A stretch of DNA of 64,000 nt from Bradyrhizobiaceae bacterium (GCA_020544565.1 CP078014.1:626574-690573); one strand, 5' to 3'. Positions 24,201-34,371 are shown, counted from the first letter of the stretch. A program made the numbers and translations. The notes: generated by a model not told the origin, from the sequence alone.

Positions 24201-24240
24201 GAAAAACGGCGTCATGACTGTTTCCGTCATGACGCCGTTT
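24201..24240 (-). terminator. Terminator of the DUF3300 gene
   Basis: A perfect 15-bp stem (AAACGGCGTCATGAC / GTCATGACGCCGTTT), read leftward, is followed by a T-run. It lies 32 bases after the DUF3300 stop codon. Confidence 0.88.
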
Positions 24241-24272
24241 CGATCGACCGCGATCAGCCGATCAGACTGCGC

Positions 24273-25811
24273 TTAGCCGGGGCGGCCGCGACGCGGGCCG
24301 CCACCACCGCCGCCACCTTGCGGACGCGGCGCGGGCCGGGCCTGCGGACGCTGCTGCGGCCGGGCTTGAGGCCTTGCCTGAGGCCGCTGCTGCGGTCGCG
24401 CCTGCGGCGGTCTGGCCTGAGGCCGCTGCTGTGGCCGCGCCTGTGGCGGTCGTGCCTGAGGCGGTCGTGCCTGAGGCCGCTGCTGCGGCCTTGTCTGAGG
24501 CCGTTGCGCGTTCGGGCGATCCGGCCTGTTCGGGCCGGCTCCGGCTCCCGGCCGCGAAGGCCGGTTCGGGGCGCCGGCATTCGGCCGGTCAGGCCGCACG
24601 TTCGGACGGTTGGCGGAGCCACCGCCACCCGGCCGATCCGGACGGGCCGACGGAAGATCGGGCCTGCCGCCGGGGCGATCCGGACGGTTGATTCCGCCAG
24701 GACCGCCGGGGCCGCCGGGCCGGTTGATGCCACCGGGACCGCCGGGGCCGCCGGGGCGATCCGGACGATTGATGCCGCCTGGACCACCGGGGCCACCCGG
24801 ACGGTTGATACCGCCGGGACCACCGGGACCGCCGGGACGGTTGATGCCGCCGGGACCACCGGGGCCGCCGGGACGGTTGGGACCGCCAGGTCCACCGGGA
24901 CGGTTCGGACGGTTGGGGCCGCCCACGCCGGGGCGATCCGGGCGCCAGCCCGGCCGGTGATCGGGACGCCAGTTCGGTGGCCGGTTGTCGGGCCGCCATG
25001 ACGGCGGACGTCCGCCCCAGCTCGGGCCCGGGCCCCATCCGCGCGGCGGGGCGATCCAAACCTGATTCCATCTGCGGTCGTGCCAGCCCCAGCGGTTATT
25101 CCATGTCGAGCCGACGATGACGGCGGTGCTGAACAGCAGCGCGCTGGTCAGCGCGGTGTCGAACACCACGCCGGGATCGTACATCGGCACGTAAATCCGC
25201 TCCGGATCGGCCGGCGCGATATAGATAACGCTCTGGCCGCTTTCCTGGCGCGTGGTCACCACCTGCTGGGGCGTCGACTGGAGGTTGCCGACGCGCTCTG
25301 CCTGTGCGCGCAGAAGCTGGATGGCCGCCGCGACGTCCTCATGCTGAACGGAGAACGCCCAGGCGACGGCTTCGGTCCAGTCGGGGTGTTCGGTGAGCAT
25401 CTGGATCACGTCCGGGAAGCGCGTCAGCGCCTGAACGGTGGGGTCCCACTGCTTGCTGTCGACCTCGGTGAAGTCGTTACGGGAAATGGCCGCCTGGTTG
25501 GCGGCGATCCAGTTCTTGGCTTCCATCAACTGGTCCGGAAAGGCACTCGCCGGAAACATCAGCGCGAGCAGCGGATCGGGATAGAGCGCGATGGGGCCGA
25601 GCAAATACTGCAGGTCGGTCATGGAATAGACCTGCGCGTTCTGGTCCGCCGGCATGGTTTGCGGCAGCGGCGGCGGAGCGGCCGCGGGGGCTGGCGGCGG
25701 CGTCTGCGCGAAGGCGGGATAGGCCGTGGTCCATGTCAGGGCCGCTGCCGCGGCGAGCCGCAAACAGCTGCTTGCCATAAACTTGTTGCCAGGTTTCGAT
25801 GATCGGATCAT
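24273..25811 (-). CDS. DUF3300 protein with collagen-like and RPQARP repeat tail
   Basis: This 512-residue exported protein has a signal peptide of about 35 residues (ending AYPAFA before Gln-Thr). A short Pro/Ala linker leads to the DUF3300 domain (about 55-250): [20 protein letters not shown], then [42 protein letters not shown] and [12 protein letters not shown]. From about residue 275 the protein becomes repetitive. First come WRPD units, then Gly-Pro-Gly-Gly-Ile-Asn-Arg-Pro repeats resembling collagen, then RPQARPPQ repeats, ending RRGRPG. The very basic tail suggests binding to an acidic surface polymer. The function of the family is not established. AGGGAAAG precedes the ATG. A strong terminator follows. 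Confidence 0.88.
   Translation of the reverse strand: MIRSSKPGNKFMASSCLRLAAAAALTWTTAYPAFAQTPPPAPAAAPPPLPQTMPADQNAQVYSMTDLQYLLGPIALYPDPLLALMFPASAFPDQLMEAKNWIAANQAAISRNDFTEVDSKQWDPTVQALTRFPDVIQMLTEHPDWTEAVAWAFSVQHEDVAAAIQLLRAQAERVGNLQSTPQQVVTTRQESGQSVIYIAPADPERIYVPMYDPGVVFDTALTSALLFSTAVIVGSTWNNRWGWHDRRWNQVWIAPPRGWGPGPSWGGRPPSWRPDNRPPNWRPDHRPGWRPDRPGVGGPNRPNRPGGPGGPNRPGGPGGPGGINRPGGPGGPGGINRPGGPGGPGGINRPDRPGGPGGPGGINRPGGPGGPGGINRPDRPGGRPDLPSARPDRPGGGGSANRPNVRPDRPNAGAPNRPSRPGAGAGPNRPDRPNAQRPQTRPQQRPQARPPQARPPQARPQQRPQARPPQARPQQRPQARPQARPQQRPQARPAPRPQGGGGGGGPRRGRPG
24660..24915. repeat. Tandem repeats coding the collagen-like tail
   Basis: The stretch is built of roughly 24- and 36-base units encoding GGPGG and GGINRP blocks, varied at third positions. 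It belongs to the DUF3300 gene. A second repeat array (RPQARP units) lies at about 24330-24520. Both are likely length-variable between strains. Confidence 0.8.
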
Positions 25812-25949
25812 GCGGCTTTCCCTGAGAGCGTGTTGAACAAGGACGCGTTGAACAAACGAGTCCGATGGCTGTCGCGCGGAACAGCATGCACCGCGCCGAG
25901 ACTAGCATGCACGGCAAGGTTGCCAACATTAAACGTCGGCCATGTCGTC

Positions 25950-25977
25950 CCACCCTCATGGCGCGCCATGAGGGTGG
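25950..25977. repeat. Perfect 28-bp palindrome between RND and DUF3300 genes
   Basis: CCACCCTCATGGCG is followed directly by its exact reverse complement. It lies in the 228-base gap 3' of the RND permease gene and 5' of the DUF3300 gene. No T-run follows on either strand, so it is not a typical terminator. The CCCTCATGG core recalls dispersed palindromic elements of Bradyrhizobium-like genomes. Confidence 0.7.
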
Positions 25978-26039
25978 AGACACTTTGTAAGGACGGAAAC
26001 CACAACGCCACATGAACAGGGCGTTGCGGTAGATTTATT

Positions 26040-29000
26040 CTAGGTGGCGGCGGGGCGCGGGGCCGGCGTGCTGTCGCCCGGCTTGCCCTTGAACCAGGTC
26101 ACATAGACCACCGGCAGGAAGACCAGCGTAAGGATAGTCGCCACCAGCAATCCGCCCATGATCGCGAATGCCATCGGCCCCCAGAACACCGTGGGCGCGA
26201 TCGGGATCATGCCGAGCACCGTCGAGACGGCGGTCAGCATGATGGGGCGGAAGCGCGCGCTGCTGGCATCGATCGCCGCGTCCCACACGCTCTTGCCCTG
26301 TTCGCGCTCGGCTTCGATCTGGCCGATCAGGATCACCGCGTTCTTGGTGATCATGCCGATCAGCGCCAGAATGCCGAGGATGGCGACGAAGCCGAGCGGC
26401 CTGCCGGACAGCAGCAGGGCGCCGACGACGCCGATCAGTCCGAGCGGCGCGACGCTGAGCACCAGGAACAGGCGCTGGAAGCTCTTCAGTTGCACCATGA
26501 GAACGGTGAACATGATGAGCAGCATCATCGGCACCACGGCGACCACCGAGGCTTGCGATTGCGCGCTTTCCTCGACGGTGCCGCCCACGGCGATGCTGTA
26601 GCCGCGCGGCAGGCTCTTCGCCAGTTCCTCGACCTTGGGAGCCAGCGCGCTGACGACCGTCTCGGGCAGGGCGGTGGGCACCACGTCGGCCTGCACCGTG
26701 AGGGTGGGGACGCGATCGCGCCGCCAGATCAGCGGATACTCCTGGGCATACTCGAACCGCGCAAACTGGCTGAGCGGAACGGTGCGCCCGCCCGGGATCG
26801 GCACCTGCATCGAGCCGAGGGTGTCGAGCGAGACGCGCTGTTCGTCGGTGGCGCGCACGATCACGTCCACGAGATAGATATCGTCGCGCACCTGCGTGAC
26901 GGGCGAGCCCGAAATCGTGGTGTTGAGGACGCTGGCGAGGGCCTGCGAACTGAGGCCAAGCAGCCGCGCCTGATCCTGATCGACGACGATGCGGACCTGC
27001 CGGGCTGGCTCGAACCAGTTGAAATTGACCTTTTCGGTGTCCCGGTTGGCGGCCACGATCTTGGCGAGCTTCAGGGCCATATCGCGCACCTGCGCGGCAT
27101 CGGGGCCGCTGACGCGATACTGCACCGGCCATCCGACCGGCGGTCCGAGCTCGAGCGCGGAGACGCGCGAGATCGCGTTAGGGAATTCCTCGGCGAGGAA
27201 TTTCTCCAGCTTGGCCCGCAGGCGCTCGCGCGCCGGCACGTCCTTCGCCACGATCACCGCCTGGCTGAAGAACGGGTTCGGCAACTGCACGTCGAGCGGC
27301 AGGTAGAAGCGGATCGCGCCCCGGCCGACATAGGTGCTCCAGCGCTTGACGTCCGGATCGTCCTTCAGCGCCGCGTCGAATTTCTTCGCCGCGGTCTCGC
27401 TGGCGTAGATCGACGCATTCTGCGGCAGGCTGATATCCACCAGCAGTTCCGGACGGTCCGACGACGGGAAGAATTGCCGCGGGATCAGCGGAAGCGCGAG
27501 GAAGGAGGCGACGAACAGCGCCAGCGACAGGGCGATGGTGAGCCACTTAGCGCGCATCGCCCCGGTCAAGAAAGCCCGGTAGGTCCGGAACACGAAGCCG
27601 GGCTTGGCGTCCTTGTCCGGCTTCGGCGGCTGGAGAATGGCGACGCAGAGCAGCGGCGCGAAGATCACCGCGACGAACCACGACACGATCAGCGCGATGG
27701 CAACCACGGCGAACAGCGAGAACGTGTATTCGCCCGCCGAGCTCGCGGCAAAGCCGACCGGCACAAAGCCGGCGATGGTCACAAGCGTGCCCGCCAGCAT
27801 CGCGAAGGCGTAGGTCCTGAACGCAAATTTCGCGGCTTCGATCTTGTCATCGCCGGCCGCAAGCCGGGTGAGGGTGGCGTCGGTGGTCGTCATCGCGTCG
27901 TCCACCAGCAGAGCGAGGGCGATGATGAGGGCGCCGAGCGAGATGCGCTGCATGTCGATGCCCGCGATCTGCATGATCGGGAACACGATGGCGAGCGTCA
28001 ACGGAATCGACAGGGCGATGATGAGGCCGGGCCGCACGCCGAGGCTGATGAAGGAGACCACCAGGATGATGCCGATGGCCTGCAGCAGCGACGACATGAA
28101 CTCGGAGATCGCGCCTTCGACCGTGACGGCCTGATCCGCCACGAGCCTGGCCTCGATGCCGATCGGCAGCTCAGCCGAGATCCGGGCCATCGCCTGCTTG
28201 ATGTTCTTGCCGAGGGCGAGAATGTCGCCGCCGTCGCGCATGGCGATGGCGAGGCCGATGGCGGGCTCGCCGTTGACGCGGAACATCGGCTGCGGCGGAT
28301 CGGCGAAGTCGCGCCGCACCGTGGCGATGTCGCTGAGCCGCAGCATGCGGCCGTTGACGACGAAGTTGGTGTTGGCGATGTCCTGCTCGGAATTGAATGC
28401 GCCCGAGACCCGAAGCGACAGGCTTTCCTTCCCGGTCTGGATCGTGCCGGCGGGCCGCACCACGTTTTGCGTCTGCAACGCGGTGATCAGCGCGTTGCGG
28501 TCGATGCCGAGGCTGGCGAGTTCCTTGGTCGAGAATTCGACGAAGATCCGCTCGTCCTGCGCGCCGAGGACCTCGATCTTCGAGACGTCGGGAATCTGCA
28601 GCAGCTTCGAGCGGATGTCCTCGACCTTGTCGCGCAGCTCGCGCTGGGTGAAGCCGTCGGCGGTGAAGCCGTAGATGGTGCCGAACGTGTCGCCGAAGTC
28701 ATCGTTGAAGCCGGGGCCGACGACACCGGCGGGAAGGGTGTGGCGGATATCGCCGATGTTCTTGCGCACCTGATACCAGGTGTCGGCGACTTCCTGGGCG
28801 TTGGCCTTGCCTTCGAGATTGACGAAGATCGTGGTCTGGCCGGCGATGGTGTAGCTGCGCAGGAAGTCGAGATGCTTGGTCTCCTGCAGCTTGCGCTCCA
28901 GCCGCTCAGTCACCTGTTTCAGGGTCTCGTCGATGGTCGCGCCGGGCCACGCGGCCTGCACCACCATCGTCTTGATGATGAAGGTCGGGTCCTCGCTGCG

Positions 29001-29108
29001 GCCGAGGCGATAATAGGAAATGATGCCCGCGATGACAGAGATGATCATCAGATAGGCGACGAGCGAGCGGTTCTTGAGCGCCCATCCTGAAAGGTTGAAC
29101 TCGCTCAT
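26040..29108 (-). CDS. RND efflux permease (AcrB superfamily)
   Basis: This 1022-residue inner-membrane pump has the two-fold RND layout: helix 1, large periplasmic loop, helices 2-7, second loop, helices 8-12. Helix 4 carries the proton-relay acids in LLVDDAMTTTDA (Asp403/Asp404). Both N-terminal and middle helices match HAE-type pumps (for example VVSFISLGVRPGLIIALSIPLT). The N-terminus (LSGWALKNRSLVAYLMIISV) and WPGATIDETLKQVTERLE resemble hydrophobe/multidrug pumps rather than heavy-metal ones. The gene overlaps its membrane-fusion partner by ATGA. No outer-membrane factor gene is next to it, so the tripartite pump must borrow a TolC-type channel. The substrate is unknown. Confidence 0.93.
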   Translation of the reverse strand: MSEFNLSGWALKNRSLVAYLMIISVIAGIISYYRLGRSEDPTFIIKTMVVQAAWPGATIDETLKQVTERLERKLQETKHLDFLRSYTIAGQTTIFVNLEGKANAQEVADTWYQVRKNIGDIRHTLPAGVVGPGFNDDFGDTFGTIYGFTADGFTQRELRDKVEDIRSKLLQIPDVSKIEVLGAQDERIFVEFSTKELASLGIDRNALITALQTQNVVRPAGTIQTGKESLSLRVSGAFNSEQDIANTNFVVNGRMLRLSDIATVRRDFADPPQPMFRVNGEPAIGLAIAMRDGGDILALGKNIKQAMARISAELPIGIEARLVADQAVTVEGAISEFMSSLLQAIGIILVVSFISLGVRPGLIIALSIPLTLAIVFPIMQIAGIDMQRISLGALIIALALLVDDAMTTTDATLTRLAAGDDKIEAAKFAFRTYAFAMLAGTLVTIAGFVPVGFAASSAGEYTFSLFAVVAIALIVSWFVAVIFAPLLCVAILQPPKPDKDAKPGFVFRTYRAFLTGAMRAKWLTIALSLALFVASFLALPLIPRQFFPSSDRPELLVDISLPQNASIYASETAAKKFDAALKDDPDVKRWSTYVGRGAIRFYLPLDVQLPNPFFSQAVIVAKDVPARERLRAKLEKFLAEEFPNAISRVSALELGPPVGWPVQYRVSGPDAAQVRDMALKLAKIVAANRDTEKVNFNWFEPARQVRIVVDQDQARLLGLSSQALASVLNTTISGSPVTQVRDDIYLVDVIVRATDEQRVSLDTLGSMQVPIPGGRTVPLSQFARFEYAQEYPLIWRRDRVPTLTVQADVVPTALPETVVSALAPKVEELAKSLPRGYSIAVGGTVEESAQSQASVVAVVPMMLLIMFTVLMVQLKSFQRLFLVLSVAPLGLIGVVGALLLSGRPLGFVAILGILALIGMITKNAVILIGQIEAEREQGKSVWDAAIDASSARFRPIMLTAVSTVLGMIPIAPTVFWGPMAFAIMGGLLVATILTLVFLPVVYVTWFKGKPGDSTPAPRPAAT

Positions 29109-30217
29109 TGCTCGGACCCAAGCAAGCGAACCTTCTGGCCCTCATGCAGCGCCTGCACGCCGGCGGTGACGACGACCTCGCCGGCATCGAGCCCCTGCGA
29201 CACCACGACGCCGGCCTGATCGAAGCGCAGCACGTCGATATTCCGCGTCGACACGGTTTTGGTGGCGGGATCGACGATCCACACCGCCGGCTGCTGGTTC
29301 ACGCGCGTCAGCGCCGACGCGGGAATCTCGATGATCGGGCCATCGGACGTCATCATGCGGCCGGTGACGGTGGCGCCGAGCCGCATCGAGGCGGGGGGAT
29401 CGGTCAGCCCGACCTTCACCGCGAAGTTGCGGGTCACCGGGTCGGCCTGCGGCGAGACCTCGCGGACGCGGCCCTGCGCGGTGACCGCGGGATCGTCCGT
29501 CAGGTAGACCGTGATCCGCGGATCGGCCGGCGCAGTGCGGATGATCTGGCCCGGCACGTCGAATACGGCGTCGCGGCCGTCCTTGCGGGCAAGCCGGAGC
29601 ACCATCTGTCCGGCCTGCACCACCTCACCGGCGTTGGGGCCGGTCGCGGTCACCACGCCGGGCGCATCGGCCGTGAGCTCGGTGAAGCTGACGAGGTCGT
29701 GGGCGGTCTTCAACTGGGCTTCCGCGGCATCGACCTGGGACTGGGCCGTCTGTTGCGCCTGCGCCGCCTGATCGTAATTGGCCCGCGTGGTCCAGCCCTG
29801 CGCCAGCAGCGTCTTCTGACGGTCATAGTGGTTGCGCGCCTGAACCAGCTGTCCCTGCGCCGCCACGAGCCCGGCCTGTGCCTGCCGGAGCGCGTTCATT
29901 TCGTTCTGCGATTCGAGACGGGCGACCACCTGGCCCGGCTTCACCTGATCTCCGAGCTTGAGGTTGTTCTCAAGCAGGCGGCCGGAAATGCGGAATCCGA
30001 GGGTGACTTCGTCTTCCGCCTCGATCCGCCCGGTGAAGGTAAGCGGCGTTCCGCCTTGGCGCTTCTCGATTGTGACGGTGCGCACGGGGCGCGCGTCCGG
30101 CGCGGCCGTTTCCGCTTCCCGCTGACAGGCCGCAAGCAGGACCGGAAACGCCATGGTCACCACCGCGGTCTTCAACAAACGGCGTGTCGTGTTTGAGTGG
30201 CCAGCGCGCGATAACAT
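29105..30217 (-). CDS. RND periplasmic adaptor (membrane fusion) lipoprotein
   Basis: This 370-residue adaptor links the RND permease to an outer-membrane channel. The start at 30217 gives a lipoprotein signal ending VLLAAC, so the mature protein should be lipid-anchored. The standard order is visible: lipoyl half 1 (GFRISGRLLENNLKLGDQVK), an alpha-hairpin rich in Gln and Ala (about 100-180), lipoyl half 2 (ELTADAPGVVTATGPNAGEV), then the beta-barrel and membrane-proximal domain (IPASALTRVNQQPAVWIV). Its stop overlaps the permease start. A longer reading to 30319 adds an unlikely leader. No local regulator gene adjoins it. Confidence 0.93.
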   Translation of the reverse strand: MLSRAGHSNTTRRLLKTAVVTMAFPVLLAACQREAETAAPDARPVRTVTIEKRQGGTPLTFTGRIEAEDEVTLGFRISGRLLENNLKLGDQVKPGQVVARLESQNEMNALRQAQAGLVAAQGQLVQARNHYDRQKTLLAQGWTTRANYDQAAQAQQTAQSQVDAAEAQLKTAHDLVSFTELTADAPGVVTATGPNAGEVVQAGQMVLRLARKDGRDAVFDVPGQIIRTAPADPRITVYLTDDPAVTAQGRVREVSPQADPVTRNFAVKVGLTDPPASMRLGATVTGRMMTSDGPIIEIPASALTRVNQQPAVWIVDPATKTVSTRNIDVLRFDQAGVVVSQGLDAGEVVVTAGVQALHEGQKVRLLGSEQ

Positions 30218-30505
30218 TCTTAAGTCCACCTTGTCGGTTGATCCCGCGCATCGAAAATCCCGATGCGCGCGGCAGCTCCTATCATCCTTACCTTCGCCGT
30301 CACCGGTCGCTCTGATCAAAGCCGGCGTCGGATCACCAACTGCGACGGAAGGGGGGAGACGATTGAGACGGTTGAATCAAGCGCCGGGACTATAAAAGAG
30401 CCGTTTTATGAAGTCGATGCCCGATTAGATTACAAAGATCGGCAGGCGGCTTGTTCAGAATGCTTTCAAACTGCCGGATGCCATCGCAGGGTGCCGGTTT
30501 TGTGT

Positions 30506-32314
30506 TCAGAACGGCCAGACGATCGGGACGAGAACGGTCGCCACCGCGAAGAACCACAGCATCAGGATCAGACCGAGCTTCCAGTAGTCGCCGAAACGAT
30601 AGCCGCCCGGTCCGAGCACCATCAGATTGACCGTGGACGAAATCGGCATGAGGAAGGCGGCTGCGGCACCCACGGCGACGGAGACCAGCGCCGTGCGCGG
30701 CGAGACCCCGATCTCGGCCGCCGCCGCCGTCGCGATCGGGATCGTGATCAGCGCCGCGGCAGAACTGCTGATGATCTGGCTCAGCAGCGTCGTCATCAGA
30801 AACAGGATGGAAACGAGAAGATAGGGGCTCCTGCTGCCCGCGATCTCGACCAGCCTGTCGGCGATCAGCGCCGCCGCGCCGGTCTGGTACATCGCGGTGG
30901 ACAGAGGGATCAGCGAGGCGATCATGATCAGCGCGGTGCCGTTCAGCGCGCGATAAGCCTGTTCGATCTTGATCACGCGCAGCAGCACCATGGCGCAAGC
31001 CGCGAGCAGGCCCGCCACCACGGTCGGCACCACGCCGGTGGACAGCAGCACCACCATCCCCGCCAGCACCGAGAGGGCGCGCTTCGAGCCGAGCCCCATC
31101 GGTCCGGCCTGCCGCCGCATCAGTTCCGGCGAATCCACGACGAGCACGTCCGGATCGTGCTGAAGATCGTCGAGCGCCTGCCAGCTTCCCTGCAGCACCA
31201 GCGTATCGCCGGCGGCGAGCGTCACCTCGCCGGGATCGAATTCCTTGCCGCGGCGCTGGATCGCGAGAATGACCAGATCGCCCTTGGGCGTGATCATGCC
31301 GGGGAAGACCGATTGCGACACCAGCGCCGAACGGGGAGGCACCACCACTTCGGCGAAACCGGATGTCTTGTTGAACAGCGTTCCGCGAACGTCGGCGGTG
31401 CCGTCGTCGCGATAAAGCAGCCGATTCGAATGGGCGAACTCGGCTACGATGTGCGGGTCGCCGCGCAGCAGAATGAGGTCGCCGATGGCGATGGTGTCGC
31501 GTTGCAGCGGCCCGGCGGTGTCGCAGGCCTGGATCGCGACGAGGCTCAGGCCCGGCCAGTCGTCGAGATTGAACCGCTCTTTGAGCGTGCCGGCGTAGGA
31601 CGAACGCGGGGTGACTTCCACCTGCGTCAGCCCCTCATAGAGCTTGTACTGATCCGCCAGCGTGCCGGGATGCCGGCTGAGGTCGTCCGGCAGCATGCGT
31701 CCGATCCGTTCCGGCAGCAGCACTTTTGACGTGGCCACGATGATGGCGATGGTGCCGGTCAGCAGGACGAGGCCGACCGCAGACATCTCGAAATAGCCGA
31801 AGGCCGGCATGCCGATATCGATGGCGGCATCCGAGATCAGGATGTTGACCAGGCTGCCGGTCAGCACCAGCATGGAGCTGCCCTGCGCCGCAAACGCCAT
31901 CGGAATGAGAAGCTGCGACGGCGACCGCCGCAATCGCACCGCGGCGAGGATGACCACCGGCAGCAGCGCCGAGACGGCGCCGGTGACGCCGATGAAGGCG
32001 GTGAGAATGCCGACCAGCAGCATCGTCAACGTCTGCAGCCGGACGCGGCTTTTGCCGGCGTTGCGGATGAGAAGTTGTCCAACCCATGTGGTGACACCCG
32101 CCGCGTCGAGGCCCGCGCTCACCACGAACAGCGCGGCGATGAACAGCACGGTGGTGTCGCCGAAGCCGCGCAGGGACTGTTCGAGGGTGAGGATGCCGGT
32201 GAAGTACAGCGACAGCGCCATGCCGAGCGCGACCACCGCTACCGGGACGCGATTGCTGATGAACAGCGCCACCATCACGCCGATCAAAACGAAGATGATG
32301 GTGATGTCGCTCAT
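30506..32314 (-). CDS. SLC13/DASS-type permease with TrkA-C domains
   Basis: This 602-residue inner-membrane transporter of the ArsB/NhaD/DASS superfamily has N-terminal helices (1-200), a soluble insert with two RCK/TrkA-C-like domains (about 205-410), and C-terminal helices. The inserts show the TrkA-C pattern (IAIGDLILLRGDPHIVAEFA; VTLAAGDTLVLQGSWQALDDL). The family motifs near the re-entrant loops are LLSQIISSSAAALITIPIA and SSTVNLMVLGPGGYRFGDYW. The first motif has Ser where many members have Asn, so substrate selectivity may differ. It is divergent from the DcaP-like channel gene 410 bases away. Uptake of dicarboxylates or another small anion is inferred. Confidence 0.88.
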   Translation of the reverse strand: MSDITIIFVLIGVMVALFISNRVPVAVVALGMALSLYFTGILTLEQSLRGFGDTTVLFIAALFVVSAGLDAAGVTTWVGQLLIRNAGKSRVRLQTLTMLLVGILTAFIGVTGAVSALLPVVILAAVRLRRSPSQLLIPMAFAAQGSSMLVLTGSLVNILISDAAIDIGMPAFGYFEMSAVGLVLLTGTIAIIVATSKVLLPERIGRMLPDDLSRHPGTLADQYKLYEGLTQVEVTPRSSYAGTLKERFNLDDWPGLSLVAIQACDTAGPLQRDTIAIGDLILLRGDPHIVAEFAHSNRLLYRDDGTADVRGTLFNKTSGFAEVVVPPRSALVSQSVFPGMITPKGDLVILAIQRRGKEFDPGEVTLAAGDTLVLQGSWQALDDLQHDPDVLVVDSPELMRRQAGPMGLGSKRALSVLAGMVVLLSTGVVPTVVAGLLAACAMVLLRVIKIEQAYRALNGTALIMIASLIPLSTAMYQTGAAALIADRLVEIAGSRSPYLLVSILFLMTTLLSQIISSSAAALITIPIATAAAAEIGVSPRTALVSVAVGAAAAFLMPISSTVNLMVLGPGGYRFGDYWKLGLILMLWFFAVATVLVPIVWPF

Positions 32315-32725
32315 AATCAGGTGATTCCTGTCGTAGTCGGCCCGAAATCCTGATGCCGGGAGATTTTATGGAATAATTCCCCGGCGGTGGAAAGTGCGTT
32401 CTCGCGCACGAGGAACTGCCGCCCGCTGGCCCATTTCCACGCAGGCGCCAAGTGTCACGCCCGACGATGGTCAGTTTAATTTGACGCCCTCCGCAAAGAA
32501 GGGAGAAAATCCAGTTTTCGGCGGGGCTGATGACACGCGATCGGCGATGTTATCGGAGGACTGCCGGGGGCGATCGGGACGGGGGACGTCCGGATGAATG
32601 AAACAGGCTGTGCGCGGAGTGCGCGCTGTCGTCATCCGCGGGTGCTTCGAGATGGAATGTTTCCTGTTGCGACAAGCGGCAGGCGATTCAATCGGTGTGG
32701 ATGACGGGGTTCGCGGGATTTGCAT
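32315..32725. other. Intergenic region between SLC13 and DcaP-like genes
   Basis: Some 410 bases separate the divergent starts. I see no convincing gene or RNA. It is less GC-rich near GGTCAGTTTAATTTGACG (32469-32486), which contains GTCA/TGAC arms and could be a promoter or binding site. Confidence 0.4.
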
Positions 32726-34324
32726 ATGCGATCGATAGGGGTTTGGGGTGGGATCATCTGCGTGGCGACGGTCGCGGCGGGACCCGCGCGGGCTGAACAG
32801 CCGACCATCGCGGAATTGATGAAAAAGATCGACGCTCTGCAGCGCCGGCTGGATGAGGTCGAGCGCGATCGCAAGAAGACCGCGAAACCCGCGGCCGCAG
32901 CGCCGGCTTCGCGCGCGGGGGCGGCCCCCGCCGCAACAGCCCCGGCGACTGCGCCGGCCGCGCCGCCGCAGTCGTCCGCGATCGTCGTGCAGACGTCCGC
33001 GCCGATTCCCGGCCTGCTGCCGCCGGAGCCGATGGGCTCGCCGTTCGAGGATGCGCTGCGCTCCGATCTGCCCGGCCTCTCGATCCGGATTCCCGGCGCC
33101 GCCACCGAGGTGCGCGTCTACGGCTTCGTCAAGGCGTCGGGCTATACCGACTTCAATGGCCGCAACCAGAATCACGCGCCATCGGTCTCGGGCATTCCGC
33201 TGCGGGGAAGTCCCGCCGATCTGCAGGGCGGCGATACTTCGATGACCGCCCGATTCTCCCGTATCGGTCTCGACACGCGCACGCTCACCGGTCTGGGGAC
33301 GCTCGAAACGCGCGTCGAAGGTGATTTCGCCGGCGGTCCGGCGGCGTCCAACAACCTGGTTTTTCGCCTGCGTCAGGCGTGGGGCGAACTGGGCACCGAT
33401 TCCTTCCGCGTTCTGGTCGGTCAGGCCAACAGCCTGTGGAACGAGGGCATGTTCGAGACCCTGAACGACTCGACCAACCTCAACCAGTCCTTCGTGCGCC
33501 AGACGCAGATTCGTCTCACCGGCCGGCTGGCGCCGGGATTGACCGGGCAGGTCTCGCTGGAAGCGCCGGATACGCAGTTCACGTCCAATGCCGGCATCTT
33601 CGTGTCGGACACCAATCTCAGTCCGGCCTTCAATTCGATGCCCGATCTGCTCGGCCGCCTCAATTACCGTAACGACGGCCTGGAGATCGATACGCGCGGA
33701 CTGGTTCGCAATCTCAGCATCCGCACCGCTGGCGCGGGGCTGACGCCACCGCTCACGGAAAGGAAAGACACAGTCGGCTGGGGTCTCGCCTCGCACGTGC
33801 GTTTCCCGATGCGCTGGCTGTCGGAAAGCTTCGGTCCGGATCAGCTCATCGTCATGGGCTATTACGGAGAGGGCATCGGGCGGTATTTCGCGGGCAATAC
33901 CGGCGGGCAGGATCTGATCTCGAACATCGGTCTGGCGGCCGCGAGCACCGACTTCGTGCAGACCGCTCTGCCGAGCTATGGCGGCACGATCGCCTATCGC
34001 CGGTTCTGGACGCCGCAGTTACGCAGCAACGCCGCCTATTCCTACGCGAGGCAGGATTATCCTTCCTACGCGCTTCAGTTCGCGCCCGGGTCAGGCCCCG
34101 CCGTCGCCCTGAACCGGCAGATGGAGCAGGGGATCGTGAACCTGATCTGGAGTCCCTATGCGACGGTTCGCAACGGGGCGGTGGATACCGGCTGGCTCGA
34201 TGCCGGTCTCGAATACATCTATTCGAGGCGCGATGTGTTCGGAGGCACCGCCGCGACCATCCCCGCCGGCGAGGGATACGGCGTTGCCAACCGCTTCATG
34301 GCCGCCGCGGTCGTCCGCTTCTAG
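32726..34324 (+). CDS. DcaP-like trimeric outer-membrane channel
   Basis: This 532-residue outer-membrane protein has a signal peptide ending at ARA (before Glu-Gln). A short coiled coil (IAELMKKIDALQRRLDEVER) is typical of DcaP and related porins. An Ala/Pro linker and a beta-barrel from about residue 125 (VRVYGFVKASGYTDF) to the C-terminal Phe (AAAVVRF) follow. Blocks such as MTARFSRIGLDTRT, VEGDFAG and RVLVGQANSLWNEGMFETLN match this family. DcaP takes up dicarboxylic acids in Acinetobacter. Here the gene is divergent from an SLC13 permease, consistent with a joint route across both membranes. The ATG at 32726 has only a weak GGGA upstream. Confidence 0.85.
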   Translation: MRSIGVWGGIICVATVAAGPARAEQPTIAELMKKIDALQRRLDEVERDRKKTAKPAAAAPASRAGAAPAATAPATAPAAPPQSSAIVVQTSAPIPGLLPPEPMGSPFEDALRSDLPGLSIRIPGAATEVRVYGFVKASGYTDFNGRNQNHAPSVSGIPLRGSPADLQGGDTSMTARFSRIGLDTRTLTGLGTLETRVEGDFAGGPAASNNLVFRLRQAWGELGTDSFRVLVGQANSLWNEGMFETLNDSTNLNQSFVRQTQIRLTGRLAPGLTGQVSLEAPDTQFTSNAGIFVSDTNLSPAFNSMPDLLGRLNYRNDGLEIDTRGLVRNLSIRTAGAGLTPPLTERKDTVGWGLASHVRFPMRWLSESFGPDQLIVMGYYGEGIGRYFAGNTGGQDLISNIGLAAASTDFVQTALPSYGGTIAYRRFWTPQLRSNAAYSYARQDYPSYALQFAPGSGPAVALNRQMEQGIVNLIWSPYATVRNGAVDTGWLDAGLEYIYSRRDVFGGTAATIPAGEGYGVANRFMAAAVVRF

Positions 34325-34371
34325 GGCGTTTGATGTTGTGACGGAAACAGACTGATCTGGCCGGGCCCATA

